Below are positions 1 to 14,260 of a stretch of 55,000 nucleotides of DNA, piece after piece. Positions within the stretch are counted from its first letter, which is position 1; every line of letters starts with the position of its first letter. The notes under the pieces were generated by a model. That model saw only the letters and a list, made by a program, of their open reading frames with translations. It was not told the DNA's origin and did not search any database. The position numbers and the translations under genes were made by a program. This DNA is from Neocallimastix lanati (nom. inval.) (lineage: Eukaryota > Neocallimastigomycota > Neocallimastigomycetes > Neocallimastigales > Neocallimastigaceae): positions 302,501-357,500 of the forward strand of contig JACVTC010000156.1 of assembly GCA_016946835.1 (NCBI GenBank). Direction: 5' to 3'.

Positions 1-1288
1 AATTCATGATTTGTTTTTGTTTTTTTTTTTTATCTATTCCAATTGTATTATAATATACAGATTAATAATAAATTAATAAATTTACCATCCTTTTTTTTTA
101 TATATATATATACTTATTATATTAAAGAAATGATACTTTTATTATATTAAAATCATTAGATATTATGAAATTTATTATTATTAATATATTATAGAATATA
201 TTAAAATCAAGTCAATCCAAAACAAATTATTTAATAATAAATAAAAGAAAAATTCAAAAATATATAATAAATAATATTATATATAATGTATAATATAATA
301 TATAATATATATAATATATAATGTTAATATATAATATATAATAATAAAAGATAGATATATTATAATATATAATATTAAATAGTAATCATTTATAAAGAAA
401 TATACTAAAAAATAATTTTTTGATTTAAATTTATAACATATGATAATTTAAAACAATAAAAAAAAAAAAAAAAAAAAACCAAACATGAACAAAATAGGAA
501 TAAATAAATAACAAAATTGCAATAATTATCAAATAAAAGTTAATAATATGAACTTTCATGTTATTACTTCTAATGATGTATTCATCATTAGAAGTAATAT
601 ATACAAATACTCAAAGGGTTATTAATAATAGAATAAATAGTTAATATGATTATTTTTTATTTATATCATAGGTATAGATCATATGCAAAATTGATGTATA
701 TGCATATATATTTTTTATTTTTATTATATCATTTAATGTTTTTAATCTTTAAATTATAATCATTAAAAAAATTTTTTTTAAAAAATATATATATATATAA
801 AAGAACGTTAATATTCTATCTATAACATTTCTTTTTTTTTTTTTTTTCAACTTTTATGATTTATAATTATAGATTATCAAAAAATATGTTAAAAGAAGGA
901 ATTAATAGGGTTTATATTTGATACTTTATCAAATTTATTTAATTTTCTTTTACTATTTAATTTGATAATATTATTCTTTTTTAATTAGTATTATTATTAT
1001 TATATTAAAAATCTATGTTTTAATCTCATAAATTAATATTCTCTATTGAAATTTTATTTTAATCATGTGTTTTATCATCCAAATTAAGGATTATCATATG
1101 AATAAAATATATAAAAAGAAATTAATTTTAATAAATAAATTAACATTTTAAGATTGTTAAAATATTTTTGTTTAATTTTTAATTTTATATTTAATTTTAT
1201 ATTTTATTTTTATTTTTATCTATTTTTGTACCACATTTTTAAATTTTATTTAGGACATAATAAAAACTAAATTTAAACCATTCAATAA

Positions 1289-1365
<77 letters not shown>

Positions 1366-1698
1366 TACAAAAAATTTTTTTTTTTTTTTTTTTTTTTAAA
1401 AGTTATTTATTAAATAATTCTACTTATCAATAATATATTTATATCAATTATATATATATACATATATAAAAAAAAAAGTTACATATATAGAAATCAACAA
1501 TATAAATAGTTGTTATTAATTTTACATGAATAATCCTTTTTTTTTTTTTTTTCCATTATACCATATTATTTAATATCTTATCAATATTTGATTAGATTAT
1601 TTTATTTCTTTAATTTTTTATTTTTTTTAATTTTTATAATTTTTTTTTTTTTTTAATTTTTATTTTTAAATTTTATTTTTAAATTTTTATTTTTATTA

Positions 1699-1729
<31 letters not shown>

Positions 1730-1992
1730 ATTATTATTAAATTAAATTAATGATTAAAAATAATTTTTTCTTTTTTTTTTATTTTAAAAAAAAATAATGG
1801 ATATTATAAATTAATTTATTAAATTCTATAAAAAAAAAATTAAAAAAAATTAATAAATAAATAAATAAATAAATATTAAAACAGATTTAAATAGGTAAAA
1901 TTATATAAATATATATATATTTTCTTATAATAAAAACAAAATTTTTTATTTTAATTGAAATTTATTATATTAATATGACTTTTTTTTTAAAA

Positions 1993-2031
<39 letters not shown>

Positions 2032-2053
2032 ATTGATTATTATTTTTTTAATA
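1..2053. other. AT-rich spacer downstream of the Clf1 gene
   Basis: No gene recognised. The stretch holds A/T homopolymers, an ATT microsatellite at about 1291-1361, AAAT runs near 1855-1875 and 2000-2032, and the perfect hairpin listed separately. The part nearest 2053 is probably the 3' UTR of the minus-strand Clf1 gene. The open frame at 1987-2376 (minus) is a shifted reading of the last Clf1 exon. Confidence 0.6.
562..599. repeat. Perfect 17-bp inverted repeat with 4-nt loop
   Basis: Arm 562-578 (TATTACTTCTAATGATG) is exactly complementary to arm 583-599, with loop TATT. It includes several G/C pairs, so it is not simply a by-product of A/T richness. It could be a transcript hairpin, a terminator-like structure or the remnant of a small palindromic element. 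Function unknown. Confidence 0.75.
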
Positions 2054-2713
2054 TTATTCATCATCACTGTCATCACTGTCATTATTGTCATCATCATCAT
2101 CATCATTTGAAATAATTTTTTTATCTTCTTCTTCTTCTTCTTTTTCTTTATCACTCTCTTTATCACTTTCATTATCACTTTCTTTAGTACCTTCTTTATT
2201 GGACTCTTCATTAGACTTGGCTTCTTCCATCTTTTGTTTCCAGGCATGAGCCATAGATAATAATTTAAATACAGGTTTTTCTTTTTCTTCATCTGGATAG
2301 ATGTAATCCAAGTATTCTTCCCAGGTGACTTGATTATTACCACTTTCATCTTCAATTCTACGACGTTTTTTAACAATTTTTGGCATCATTTGTTCTACCT
2401 TCTTAAGATGTTCTTCATCTCCCTTTTCGGTTTCAAATTCTTTCCATGATTCTAATAATACAACTCTTTCTTCCTTTAAATTATTTTTCTTTAATGTATC
2501 ATATCCTTCTTGGAATACTTTTCTAGCATTTCCTACAGAATCTACATCTTCATCATCAACTGAGGCTTCAAAGTTTGCATAACTTATCCAAACCTATTAA
2601 ACATAATAAAATATATAATAAAAATAAAATAAAAAATATAACAAAATATATTATTATTATTATTATTAAATAAATAAATCTATTTATAATCTATGAATAA
2701 TCCATGTATTATA

Positions 2714-2759
<46 letters not shown>

Positions 2760-2912
2760 TTTTATTTTATTTTATTTTAAATTATTTTATTTTATTTTAT
2801 TTTATTTTATTTTATTTTATTTTATTTTATTTTATTTTATTTTATTTTATTTTATTTTATTTTATTAATTTATTTTATTTTAATTTATTAATTTATTTAT
2901 TTATTTATTATA

Positions 2913-2968
<56 letters not shown>

Positions 2969-3543
2969 AATTTAATCTATGTCAAGTAATAATTCTTATA
3001 TTTATAATTACCTTAACATGATCTGTTCTATTAAGTAATCTTTTATATAATGCTCTTGCTTTATCCCATTCTTTTTCATTTACTTCAAAATCAATATAAG
3101 CTTTCCATAAAACTTCTGGCATATCAAGAACAGGTTGATTGACAGCAATTTCAAAAATACCTTCAGCTAATTCATTATCTCCTAACATTATTTCTAATTC
3201 ACCATATTTAATCCAAGCATAACAATTTCCTGGATTCCATTCTAAATATTTTTGATATAACTTTCGAACATGATCAAATTCTCTTAATTTTAATTCAATT
3301 TCAATATATCCCTTAAATAATTTTTCTTTTGGACATTGACCAATAGCTCTTCCTAATAATTTTCTCATTTTTCCTACTTCAAATCTTCGTATTAAAAATT
3401 TTGCATATAATAACCATATTTTGGCAAAAGTAAATGTTTTATGTGGTATAATTGATAAACATTTTTCATATATATTTTCTGCTCTTTCAATATCCTTTTA
3501 AAAATATATATTTATATATATGTATATTTAAATAATTTTATTA

Positions 3544-3575
<32 letters not shown>

Positions 3576-4154
3576 AAAAAGTTATTAAATATTATATTAA
3601 ATAAATATTTATATATTATATTTATTAAATGTTACATATATATATATATAAAGAAAATAATTATTCATGTAATAAATATATATATAATTATTATTATTAT
3701 TATTACTTTTTATTATTATTAAATATTATTATTTTAATTATTTTTTATTTATTTGTTTATTTACTTGTTTTTATTAATTCGTTTATTAATTACTAATAAA
3801 AATCATTATACATACTTTAGCTTCTTGTTCTTCCCAAATTGCATAAAATATCCATAAATATATATATCTTCTCCATAATCTTTTTTCATTAACAGGTGGT
3901 ATTTGACCAACAGCTTTTTCATAAACTTCACGTATTTTTTCTTTATTATTAGTTGATTCTTCTAATTTTATATAATCTATCCAACTATCATAATTATTTG
4001 GATTGTTTTCTACTTCCTATAATAATAATAATAATAATAATAGTAATATATATATATATATTTTTTTTTTAATAAAAAAAAAAAAAAAACATCATTGATA
4101 AATTTTAATTAATAATTATATTTATATAATATTATTATTATATATATTTTTTAT

Positions 4155-4189
<35 letters not shown>

Positions 4190-4744
4190 TAAAAATAAAA
4201 ATAAAGATAAAAATAAAGATAATAATCATATAATAACGAAAAAAATTATTAAATAATTATAGTATTCATTTAAAAATTTTGATTATAAACCTCTTCATAT
4301 TTTATTCTTCTCTTTTGAAGTATAACATCCTCTATTCCATCTTTTTGTCCAAATTGTTTTTCAAACTGAGTATATTCTTTATATAAATTTTTAGTTTTAT
4401 CTTTCGGAAGATGATCCAACGCATATTTATATATTACTCTAGCTCTATCATATTCTTTTAATCTTGTTTCAAACTTTGCAAATGATATATATAAATGTTG
4501 ATCTATATCCTCTTCATCAAGAGTTGCTAAACATTGTTCATAAATAGCTCTTGCACGATCTTTTTTTTTTTTTTTTTTTTTTTTTGTAATAAAATATATA
4601 TATATATATAGTAAGATAATAAGATTTTTATATTTAAAATATTTTAAACAATTATATATTAAAAAAATAAATTAAAAAATACATATATGTATATATATTA
4701 ATATTGTTTTCAGAATTGAATATTAGATTTTTTATATATTATAT

Positions 4745-4790
<46 letters not shown>

Positions 4791-6300
4791 CTTACCAATT
4801 TCATGATTTTGTTCTTCAAATTTTGAATATTTAATCCAATTCTTTGGATGTTGATTTAAACTGATAAATCTTTCAAAAATATTTCTAACTCTATCGGTTT
4901 CGTGGTATCTATTAATTTTTTATTATGTTTATTTTTAATAATATTATGTAATAATAATTTTATTTTCAATTGTCAATTTTGAATTTTAGAATTAATATAT
5001 TAATTTTATTATTATTACTAATTATTATTATTATTATTTATTATAGTATATATATAAATAAGTTTAATATTAATATTAAAATAAATTAAATATTCTAATT
5101 GAATAAAAAAATATTTTTTTTTAAAATTTACCTTTTTTCAAATTTTATATAAGCTAACCATGCTTCTTCTGTTGGTTCCCAATCCATCCATCTTTCAAAT
5201 ACTTGACGTGCTCCTGCAACATTTCCTAACATTTCTTCCATATAGGTATATCTATACCAGAACTGATCAATTCTTGGTAATATAGTGACTGCTCTATCAA
5301 ATATATTTCTGGCATGATTGATGTTTTTATGTCTAATTTCCATTTCCGCATACTTAATCCATAGTGATGTATTTCTGTGCTCTATATCTAATGCACGTTC
5401 ATATACAGATCTCGCCCTTTATTTCGATAATATTAATTAAAGTGATATTTTTAATTTCATTAATATTAAAAAGTAGTAATTATTTATAGAATTAAATATT
5501 AATAATTATATTGAAATTTCATATTAAAGATCATTATTAAATAATATTTTCATATATAAAAATTTATATATTAATTTTATTAAAATAAAAATAATGTATT
5601 TATCATTAAAATGAATATAAATTATAAAAAAAATAAAAAAAAAAAATAACACATTTATTAATAAATTATATATAAAAATATGTGTAATATAAATTTTTTC
5701 ATTCATTAATTATGATTATATAATATTATACCTTTCCATTTCATTTTGACTTTCTTCCCAACTAGCATATTGTAACCATTTATTAATAGCACCTTTATTT
5801 CTTCTAATAACATCTTCAAAAGTTTTTCTCTTTTTCAAACGATAATCATCTAATTCCTCTTTATCTGTAATTTTTTGTTTTGGAACTTTTGGAACTTGTT
5901 CTTGCCTTTCTTTTGCTTCAAGCAAAATTTGTTCGGCAGTAATTTGAATTGGTGCTGGATTTTTATTTTTAACCTTTTATTTTTGTATAAATTGGAATTT
6001 TAATTAAAATAAAATGTAAAAAATGATAAAAATAAAAAAAAAAAAAAAAAAAAAATTAATAATAATAATAAAATAAGAATTTTTAACGATTATTTCTATA
6101 TGAATGAATTGATTATATATTATTGTAATTTATTAGAATTAAAATTTTAATTTTTTTCATGCTTAAATTGTTCATATTATTTTGATAATAAATTTTTTAT
6201 AATAAATCATTTAATTTAAATGAATATCTGTTAATAAATTTCATAATAAATTTTTATTTAATATATTCATTACTTTTGAAGGTCTTGACTGTCTATCCAT
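2054..6300 (-). CDS. CLF1: Pre-mRNA splicing factor Clf1 / Crooked neck (CRNKL1), HAT-repeat protein
   Basis: Nuclear spliceosome scaffold of the Prp19/NTC complex, needed for assembly of the active spliceosome. My model has eight exons (minus): 6300-6274, 5973-5732, 5416-5132, 4908-4796, 4559-4291, 4016-3816, 3494-3012, 2593-2054. They join in frame into 719 residues, within the family range. The start MDRQSRPSK lies at 6300 and reads straight into the family N-terminus ([18 protein letters not shown]). HAT (half-a-TPR) repeats fill most of the protein. Recognisable blocks are [44 protein letters not shown] and [15 protein letters not shown]. The C-terminus is charged and ends in an acidic Asp/Ser tail. 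All introns are GT-AG and are filled with A/T microsatellites; the last contains poly-A, ATTTT and ATT tracts. Family identity is very secure. Exon edges are hand-derived, but every phase matches. Confidence 0.95.
2723..2967. repeat. Compound microsatellite in the last Clf1 intron
   Basis: Three abutting simple repeats: a poly-A tract at about 2718-2754, an ATTTT pentanucleotide array at about 2755-2866, and an ATT array at about 2909-2967. All lie inside intron 3011-2594 of Clf1. The open frame read through them on the plus strand (Lys/Phe/Tyr runs) is an artefact. Confidence 0.9.
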
Positions 6301-7775
<1,475 letters not shown>

Positions 7776-9964
7776 CTATTCCTTCTTCTTATTCATTGTT
7801 TCTTGAAGGTTTTTAATATGATCAATACGTTCTAAGAGTGGTGGATGAGAGTAGTTCCAAGCACTGTACAATGGATCAACGATTAAATTAGATAAGTTTT
7901 CAATATGAATCTTAATTAAACCGGTAATTAAAGTATCACCACGTTTTAAATCAACAGCGGCAAAACCATCAGCTTGTCTTTCAAAACTTCTTGTAATAAC
8001 ATTCATAATAAATTCTAATAAGGAATCAACTGGACTGAAAATAAATGAGAATAAAAGGAATCCAACTAATATTGGTTGAACAACAAAACCGAAAGATTGA
8101 TAAAGTGGAATGTAATTGATAATACAAGAGAAGATGTAGAAGATGACGAAAGACTGAATTTCATTTATGAAAAGAAGCTTTACATTATGAGAATGATACC
8201 AATGACCAAGTTCATGACCTTTTAATATAAAGTTAAAAATTTTATATTCATATATATATTATATATTATATATATATTATAAATAATTTTTTTATATAGA
8301 GTTATAATTAATAAATAAATTGAAATATATAATAGATAAAATTTTTACTAATAAAATTAAATAAAAGTTTTATTAATCTAATTAAAGATTTTACCTAAAA
8401 TACTACAAATTTCTTCATTGTTAACTTGTTTAAGTAATGTATCGTAAAGAACAATTCTCTTATTTTTACCTAAACTAAAATATTGAAATTTATTAAATAT
8501 TTATATATTGAATTGAAATATAAAAAATTTTTTTACAAACATATTTTTCACAAATACGTAAAAATTATGTAAATTAAAATATTTAAAAATTAATAGAGAA
8601 TATTTTAATAAATTAATGAATAAGAAATTTTAATGTTGTATACATTATATATATAATTACCCAAATAAATAAGCATTACTGTGACCAGATCTCTTACTGT
8701 TATCAACAACAAATAATTTCTTTAATGGATAATTAACACTCTTGGCAATATCTTCAATTTGAGTTTTTAATTCACCTTCCTCTAATGGAGTAAATTTATT
8801 AAATAATGGTTGAATAAAGTTTGGATAAATAATTATAGCTAATAATTGAACAACAGCCCTATTTATATTTAAAATTTTAATAAAATATATCGATAATAAT
8901 AATAATAATAATAATAATGATGATGATGATGATGATAAAAATTAATATATAAATATAGTTTATTAAATAAAATGATTTAAAATATATATATTATTTTTCA
9001 CTCACATGAAAATCCAAATATAAACATAGAATTTATCACCAGTTTTTTGAATAATTTTTAAAAAAATAGAAATGAGTGGTCCACCAAAAGCAATTAAAAG
9101 AAGATTTGACTTAATAGTATCGATTATATATAATTTTAATGTGGTGTTATTAAATCCATGTTTATTTTCAATAATGAAAGTATGGTATAAATCTTGTGGA
9201 AGATTGATAACATCATTAATTAATTTGAATATTCCAATGAAAATTAAACTTTGAAGGATCTTTCAAAAATTAAAATAATGATTAATTATAATTATTTAAT
9301 ATTTTACTATTATTATTTATTACTATTATTTTGACATTTGATTAATATATGTATAATAAAATTAGTTAAAATTACTTCATATTCTGAATTGTATCCAAAT
9401 TTAAGTAAAATTTTTTCTGCAACATCCCAAAAAAAAGGTAATAAATTGAATCTTTATAAAATAACAAAATTTAATAAATAAATAAATAAAAAAAAAAAAA
9501 TAATATATTAATATATTTCAAATATTTTGTTAATTGTCTTCAAATTATTATAAATAAGCAAATAAATTATAAAAAATTTAAAAATAAAAATGAAAAATGA
9601 AAAATAAAAATAAAATTACATACTGAAACATTAAAATAGTTTCAATAACATCTAAAGCATTTGTAACAAATCCAAATCTGAAATTGTCCTTTTGATAAGC
9701 TTTAGATTTATCAAATTTTTCTTCATTAATATATTTTTCTAATTGTTTTGGAATCTTTGCGTTACATAGTTTCTTGTATTGTCTTATTCTAATAATTTGA
9801 ATTTATAAAATAGTATTTATTAATGAATAATCATTCAATAACAAAATATACATATAACAATAATATTGACGAATTAAGTACTTGATATAGGTTTCCCAAA
9901 TATAAATGATGATTATAAAAGCTATAACATCATTTTTCCATGATCCAGTAAGTGGCAAAAACAT
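7776..9964 (-). CDS. STE24: CAAX prenyl protease 1 (Ste24/ZMPSTE24 family, M48 zinc metalloprotease)
   Basis: Multi-pass ER/nuclear-envelope protease that removes the -AAX tripeptide from farnesylated CAAX proteins and, in yeast, makes a further cut in a-factor precursor. My model has seven exons (minus): 9964-9882, 9788-9624, 9451-9376, 9259-9006, 8858-8661, 8474-8395, 8218-7776. They join in frame into 432 residues, slightly shorter than the yeast (453) and human (475) enzymes. The zinc motif HELGH lies at the start of the last exon, and the third ligand sits in RSFERQADGFA, the family position. Other conserved blocks are IENKHGFNNTT, PLFNKFTPLEEGEL and GKNKRIVLYDTLL. The start MFLPLTGSWKNDVIAF leads into the first membrane segment. 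Metal ligands are intact, so the enzyme is probably active. It lies in the same orientation as Clf1, about 1.5 kb upstream. Confidence 0.95.
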
Positions 9965-10143
9965 TTTTTTTTTTTTAATTTTCCTATTATATAAAATAAT
10001 AATAATTTTTTTTTTTTTTTTTTTTTTTTTTATAACTTTTAAAATTAAAACTTTATAATTTTAATTTGAAAATTTTTAAAATATATACTTAATCTTTTTA
10101 TTACTTTTTATTGTTATTATTATTGTTATTATTATTGTTATTA

Positions 10144-10184
<41 letters not shown>

Positions 10185-10523
10185 TCATAAATATAAATTT
10201 GTTTATTTTTTTGAAAATAAAAAAAAGAAAAAATAAGAGGTTAAAAGCAATTGTAATATCAGTTATTTGTAACTTTTATGTAATCAATCAAAAATTAGAA
10301 TCAAAAAAATGTATATAAACTAAACATTAATTATTAATATTTATTAGAATTAATACATAATAATACATAATAATATATAATAATATATATATTTATATCA
10401 TACAATATAATGTAAATTTATTTAATAATTCGATAATTATATTTTCATCGTTTTATGAAAATTCTAAAATATTTTTTAAAAATTTATATAATAAATAGAC
10501 TTTTTCAGAATTTTAAGAATTAG

Positions 10524-10554
<31 letters not shown>

Positions 10555-11049
10555 ATATAAATTAATGTTATTCAAAATTTTTTATTTGAAATAAATAAAT
10601 AAAAAAATTTATATATATATAAAAAAAAAAAAAATAGTTTGTACTATAGAAAATTTACTAATTATAATAAAATAAAAGTAAATTATTATAAATTAAAAAA
10701 AATTATTTCTCTAAAGTTTACGATAACTTTGATGATTAGTACATTATTAAAAGTGAAAGATTGTCTATAATTTTATATATTAATTATTTTGTATATGAAA
10801 TAAAAATTATAAATTATATATGAAATCCTAATAGTTCTTTACAATTTAAAAAATCATAAAATAATATTAGTTTAATTTTTTATTAACTATCAATTAAAAA
10901 AAAAAAAATGTTTTAATACTTTTAAGTTATTAATAAGAATTTTCATTCATATATATTTTTATATATTTATTTTTTTTTATCACTAATATTTAATATTTAT
11001 TATTATCTTATTTTTACTATATATATATATATAAAATGATTCGTCATAT
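9965..11049. other. Spacer upstream of Ste24
   Basis: Presumed Ste24 promoter and 5' UTR next to 9964. It contains poly-T/poly-A tracts (near 10010-10030 and 10525-10550) and an ATT microsatellite near 10145-10182. No gene seen. Confidence 0.5.
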
Positions 11050-11700
11050 AACATTAATATAAAAGAAAAAATTTTAATTAGTGAAAGTATAATTTATGAT
11101 TATCTTCTTAATAATAATTATATTGAAACATTTTGTAAACTAAAGATTATTAAATGTTATAGCTATTATGAAATGGAAATTCAGAAGAACCTTCTACAAT
11201 AAAATGTGTACTACTAACGATTCAGTCACTACTTTAGATTCAACTATTACTGATAACATTGTAACAATAACTATTACAACAATTTTAATTAATAGTAAAA
11301 TTAATATTGAATTAACAGCTGAAGTTATTACCTATTACTATATCAAACTTATATATATATAAATATATTTTCAATTTATTAATATAAATATTATTGATCA
11401 GCCTGGAAAAGGAAGCAATTTATTTATTTAAACCTCTTTTAAAGAGTCTTCTTTCCAGATTTCATATTTTTTGGTGTTAGTGGAATTCATTACAAATGCT
11501 GCCTATTTTTGATAAGTGTTAGTATATAGGAAGATCAATTTGTTTTCCATTAGACAGATAGTTATCAAGAGAATTTACATTGAAAAGATAAAGAGAAGAA
11601 AAGTTCTTATACAGATTTATATGACAATAATAAACCATATATAGTTATCATCAATAAATGGGAAAGAGTTAAATATTTTCATTTTTACTTTTATTAATTT
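11050..11700 (+). pseudogene. Coding-like relic, family unknown
   Basis: Base composition becomes more gene-like, and the plus-strand frames read coding-like stretches broken by stops and frame changes. About 11057-11200 reads ESIIYDYLLNNNYIETFCKL and onward. Then a 64-codon open frame runs from 11168 to 11362. Another stretch at about 11600-11690 reads DLYDNNKPYIVIINKWERVK. No family recognised and no coherent spliced model found. It could be a decayed gene or mobile-element debris. Confidence 0.25.
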
Positions 11701-12701
11701 AAAAATAATTATCTATGACTTGTAATTATTCAGACCTAATAAAATAGCTCTAAAAAGCATATTTTCGAAATTTTATCACTGATAAGACTTTAAATATTTT
11801 TTAAGATTACAAAAATAACAATAAACTATTACAATTTAAATTCCTAAATAAAATTAAAGGTTTAATAATCTAAAATAATAAATTAAAGAAGTTCTTTATA
11901 ATATAAAAAATAAAAAAAATTTTTTTTTTTAAACTTTTGATTTAATTTTTATTGATTTAATTGGCTGTAAATAATTCATTTTTATAGAAAAAAAAAATAA
12001 AATAAAATAAAATAAAAAATACTTTTTGGAGACATACATAATTATAAAAAATGTTAATATTAGTAAATTGATAATTGTTTATAATTTCAATTTAAAGTTT
12101 ATTATTAATATTAATTATTGTTAAATTGAAAAAAAAAATAAAATATAAAATGTTGTTAAATTAATAAAATTATAATAATTATATTTTTTATTAATATTAT
12201 AATTGATTAAAGCATCATTACAAGGGTAATAATTATTAAAAATAAATTATTTTATATATTTTTATCTATTACAGAATTTATTAATGAAAATTTTAATACC
12301 TGCAATTAGTTAATATATAACTTTTTATAAGTAATATTAAACAATTAAAATTACTTTTCATATAAATATTTCATTTTAATACAGTATTATTTAAACTTTT
12401 TAATTTCATGTAATTATATTACATGAAAACAGTTGATTAAATAAAAATAACAAAATTTATCAATAACTCATTAAAATATTTAACTCACGCGGTTGTGATA
12501 ATAATGTTTCTGTTAATAATTTTATTAATTTATAATAGAAAATATAATAGAATTTTCCAATATATGTTTGGAAATTAAGGAAACAATAAATCACTTATTA
12601 TATATTAATATATTAAAAAAAATATTAATCACCATGTAGTTGCAAGTAAAAAATAAAAGTAAAAAAAGGCATACCAAAAAAAAATAAGAATATTTTTATA
12701 A

Positions 12702-12735
<34 letters not shown>

Positions 12736-12779
12736 GAAATTCAAATAGTTAATAATAATACAAAAAAATTATACTAAAG
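11701..12779. other. AT-rich spacer
   Basis: No gene seen. It contains A/T homopolymers, a short AAAAT run near 11998-12020 and a TA dinucleotide run near 12700-12735. Confidence 0.5.
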
Positions 12780-13425
12780 GGATAGAAAAATGTTATAAAA
12801 ATAGATGACATCATTATTCTAGCCTTGTCTATAATGAAGATTGCATTAAACCTGAAACCATGCAATATATTACTTTTAATTGAGACTTTCCCTTTTCTAT
12901 CCATCTTAAGGTTTTAAAGATTTCAAACGATATCATTACCAATTAAATTGAATCATATCTATTGATGATATCATATTTCTTTAATATTGTTCTATCAGAG
13001 AGTTCACTATTATAGGAGATATAATATACGATAAATTCTTCATTAAAATGATTATGAATATTATTCTCAAAATATTTATTTTTTAATATGTATTTACTTA
13101 AATTTTTATTGATTTCTACATTATACATTATTGGCTAAAGATTCAACAGTATTTTCTTATATGTAATGTTAGATGAAATTACAGATATTATTTTCTTTGT
13201 TTCCTAATTATAAATCAAACAAATTTCCTTTTTTTTTTATTTTCATCGTTCATATCAGAAGGAGTATAAATAAAATTAAAATAATTACATAAATGACCTA
13301 AATCTTTAAAATATTTCTCTTTTGTTTCGAAATCAACACTATTCTTTTTATATACTGTTAATGAAGTAAAACCAGCAAAGTTTGCATAATTAACACATCT
13401 AATTCCTTTAATGAAATTTTTTTAT
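12780..13425 (-). pseudogene. Coding-like relic, family unknown
   Basis: Read right to left on the minus strand, several uninterrupted protein-like segments appear in different frames. About 13420-13220 begins FIKGIRCVNYANFAGFTSLT and includes KYFKDLGHLCNYFNFIYTPS. A 61-codon open frame follows at 13128-12943 (ELSDRTILKKYDIINRYDSI). About 12910-12790 reads MDRKGKVSIKSNILHGFRFN. Stops and frame changes separate the segments without clear splice sites, so I read it as a decayed gene. The family is not recognised. Confidence 0.3.
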
Positions 13426-13484
13426 TTATTAAAGCAGGATTGATTTAAAAAGTAGACTATATTATAATTTAAAAAAAAATAAAA

Positions 13485-13950
13485 ATATAAAAATAAAATA
13501 TAATAAATAGTAAAATATGAATATTAAGTACTGATTGAATAAAATAAAATAAAAATAAAATAAAATAAATAGTGAGATAATATAAAAAGTAAAATATTAA
13601 TAAAAATAAAATAAAATAAAATAAAATAAAATAAAATAAAATAAAATAGAACAAATAGTAGAACATTAAATATAAAGTACAGATTGAATAAAATAAATTA
13701 AAATAAAATAAAATAGAAAATAAAATAGAATAAAATAAAATAAAATAAAATAAAATAAATAGTTGAAATATAAATATAAAGTACAGATTGAATTAAATAA
13801 AATAAAATAAAATAAAATAAATAGTTGAAATATAAATATAAAGTACAGATTGAATTAAATAAAATAAAATAAAATAAATAGTTGAAATATAAATATAAAG
13901 TACAGATTGAATAAAATAAAATAAATAGTAAAAAATGAATATAGAGCGAT
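13485..13950. repeat. Satellite block related to the GPCR-intron array
   Basis: Several degenerate units join AAATAGTTGAAATATAAATA, ATAAAGTACAGATTGAA and AAAAT runs. Units at about 13756-13915 match 'type A' units of the large array at 39209-43062 essentially exactly and in the same plus-strand orientation, 26 kb away. The long Phe/Tyr/Leu open frame on the minus strand here (13469-13666) is a repeat artefact. Confidence 0.85.
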
Positions 13951-14260
13951 CAGGATATCAATTCCATAGATGATAATAGGATGACTCTTTTACTCAGTAA
14001 CTATGAAAATAATAACAATAAAAAAATAAATTATTTAATAGAGAAATACAAATTGTTAAATAGCAACTTGAAATAATTCTTGTTGCAATAGTGAACAGAT
14101 TTAAAATTAAAAAAAAAAAAAAGAAAATATATATATTTATAAAAATAATAATAATAATAATAAATATAATGTTAAAATATCTCACAAAATGATTTTTCAA
14201 AGAATACTAAAAAGCCTCTTGTCGTGGTTTTAATATAATTTAAAAAATTACTAATTTAAT

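Noticed and set aside
2693-2968. Plus-strand Lys/Phe/Tyr-rich open frame
   Set aside because: Lies in the last Clf1 intron and consists of poly-A, ATTTT and ATT repeats.
9072-9254. Plus-strand 60-codon frame
   Set aside because: Antisense of Ste24 exon 4.
13994-14200. Minus-strand hydrophobic frame of 68 codons
   Set aside because: Ile/Phe-rich reading of AT repeats between the satellite block and the copia relic, with no motif.
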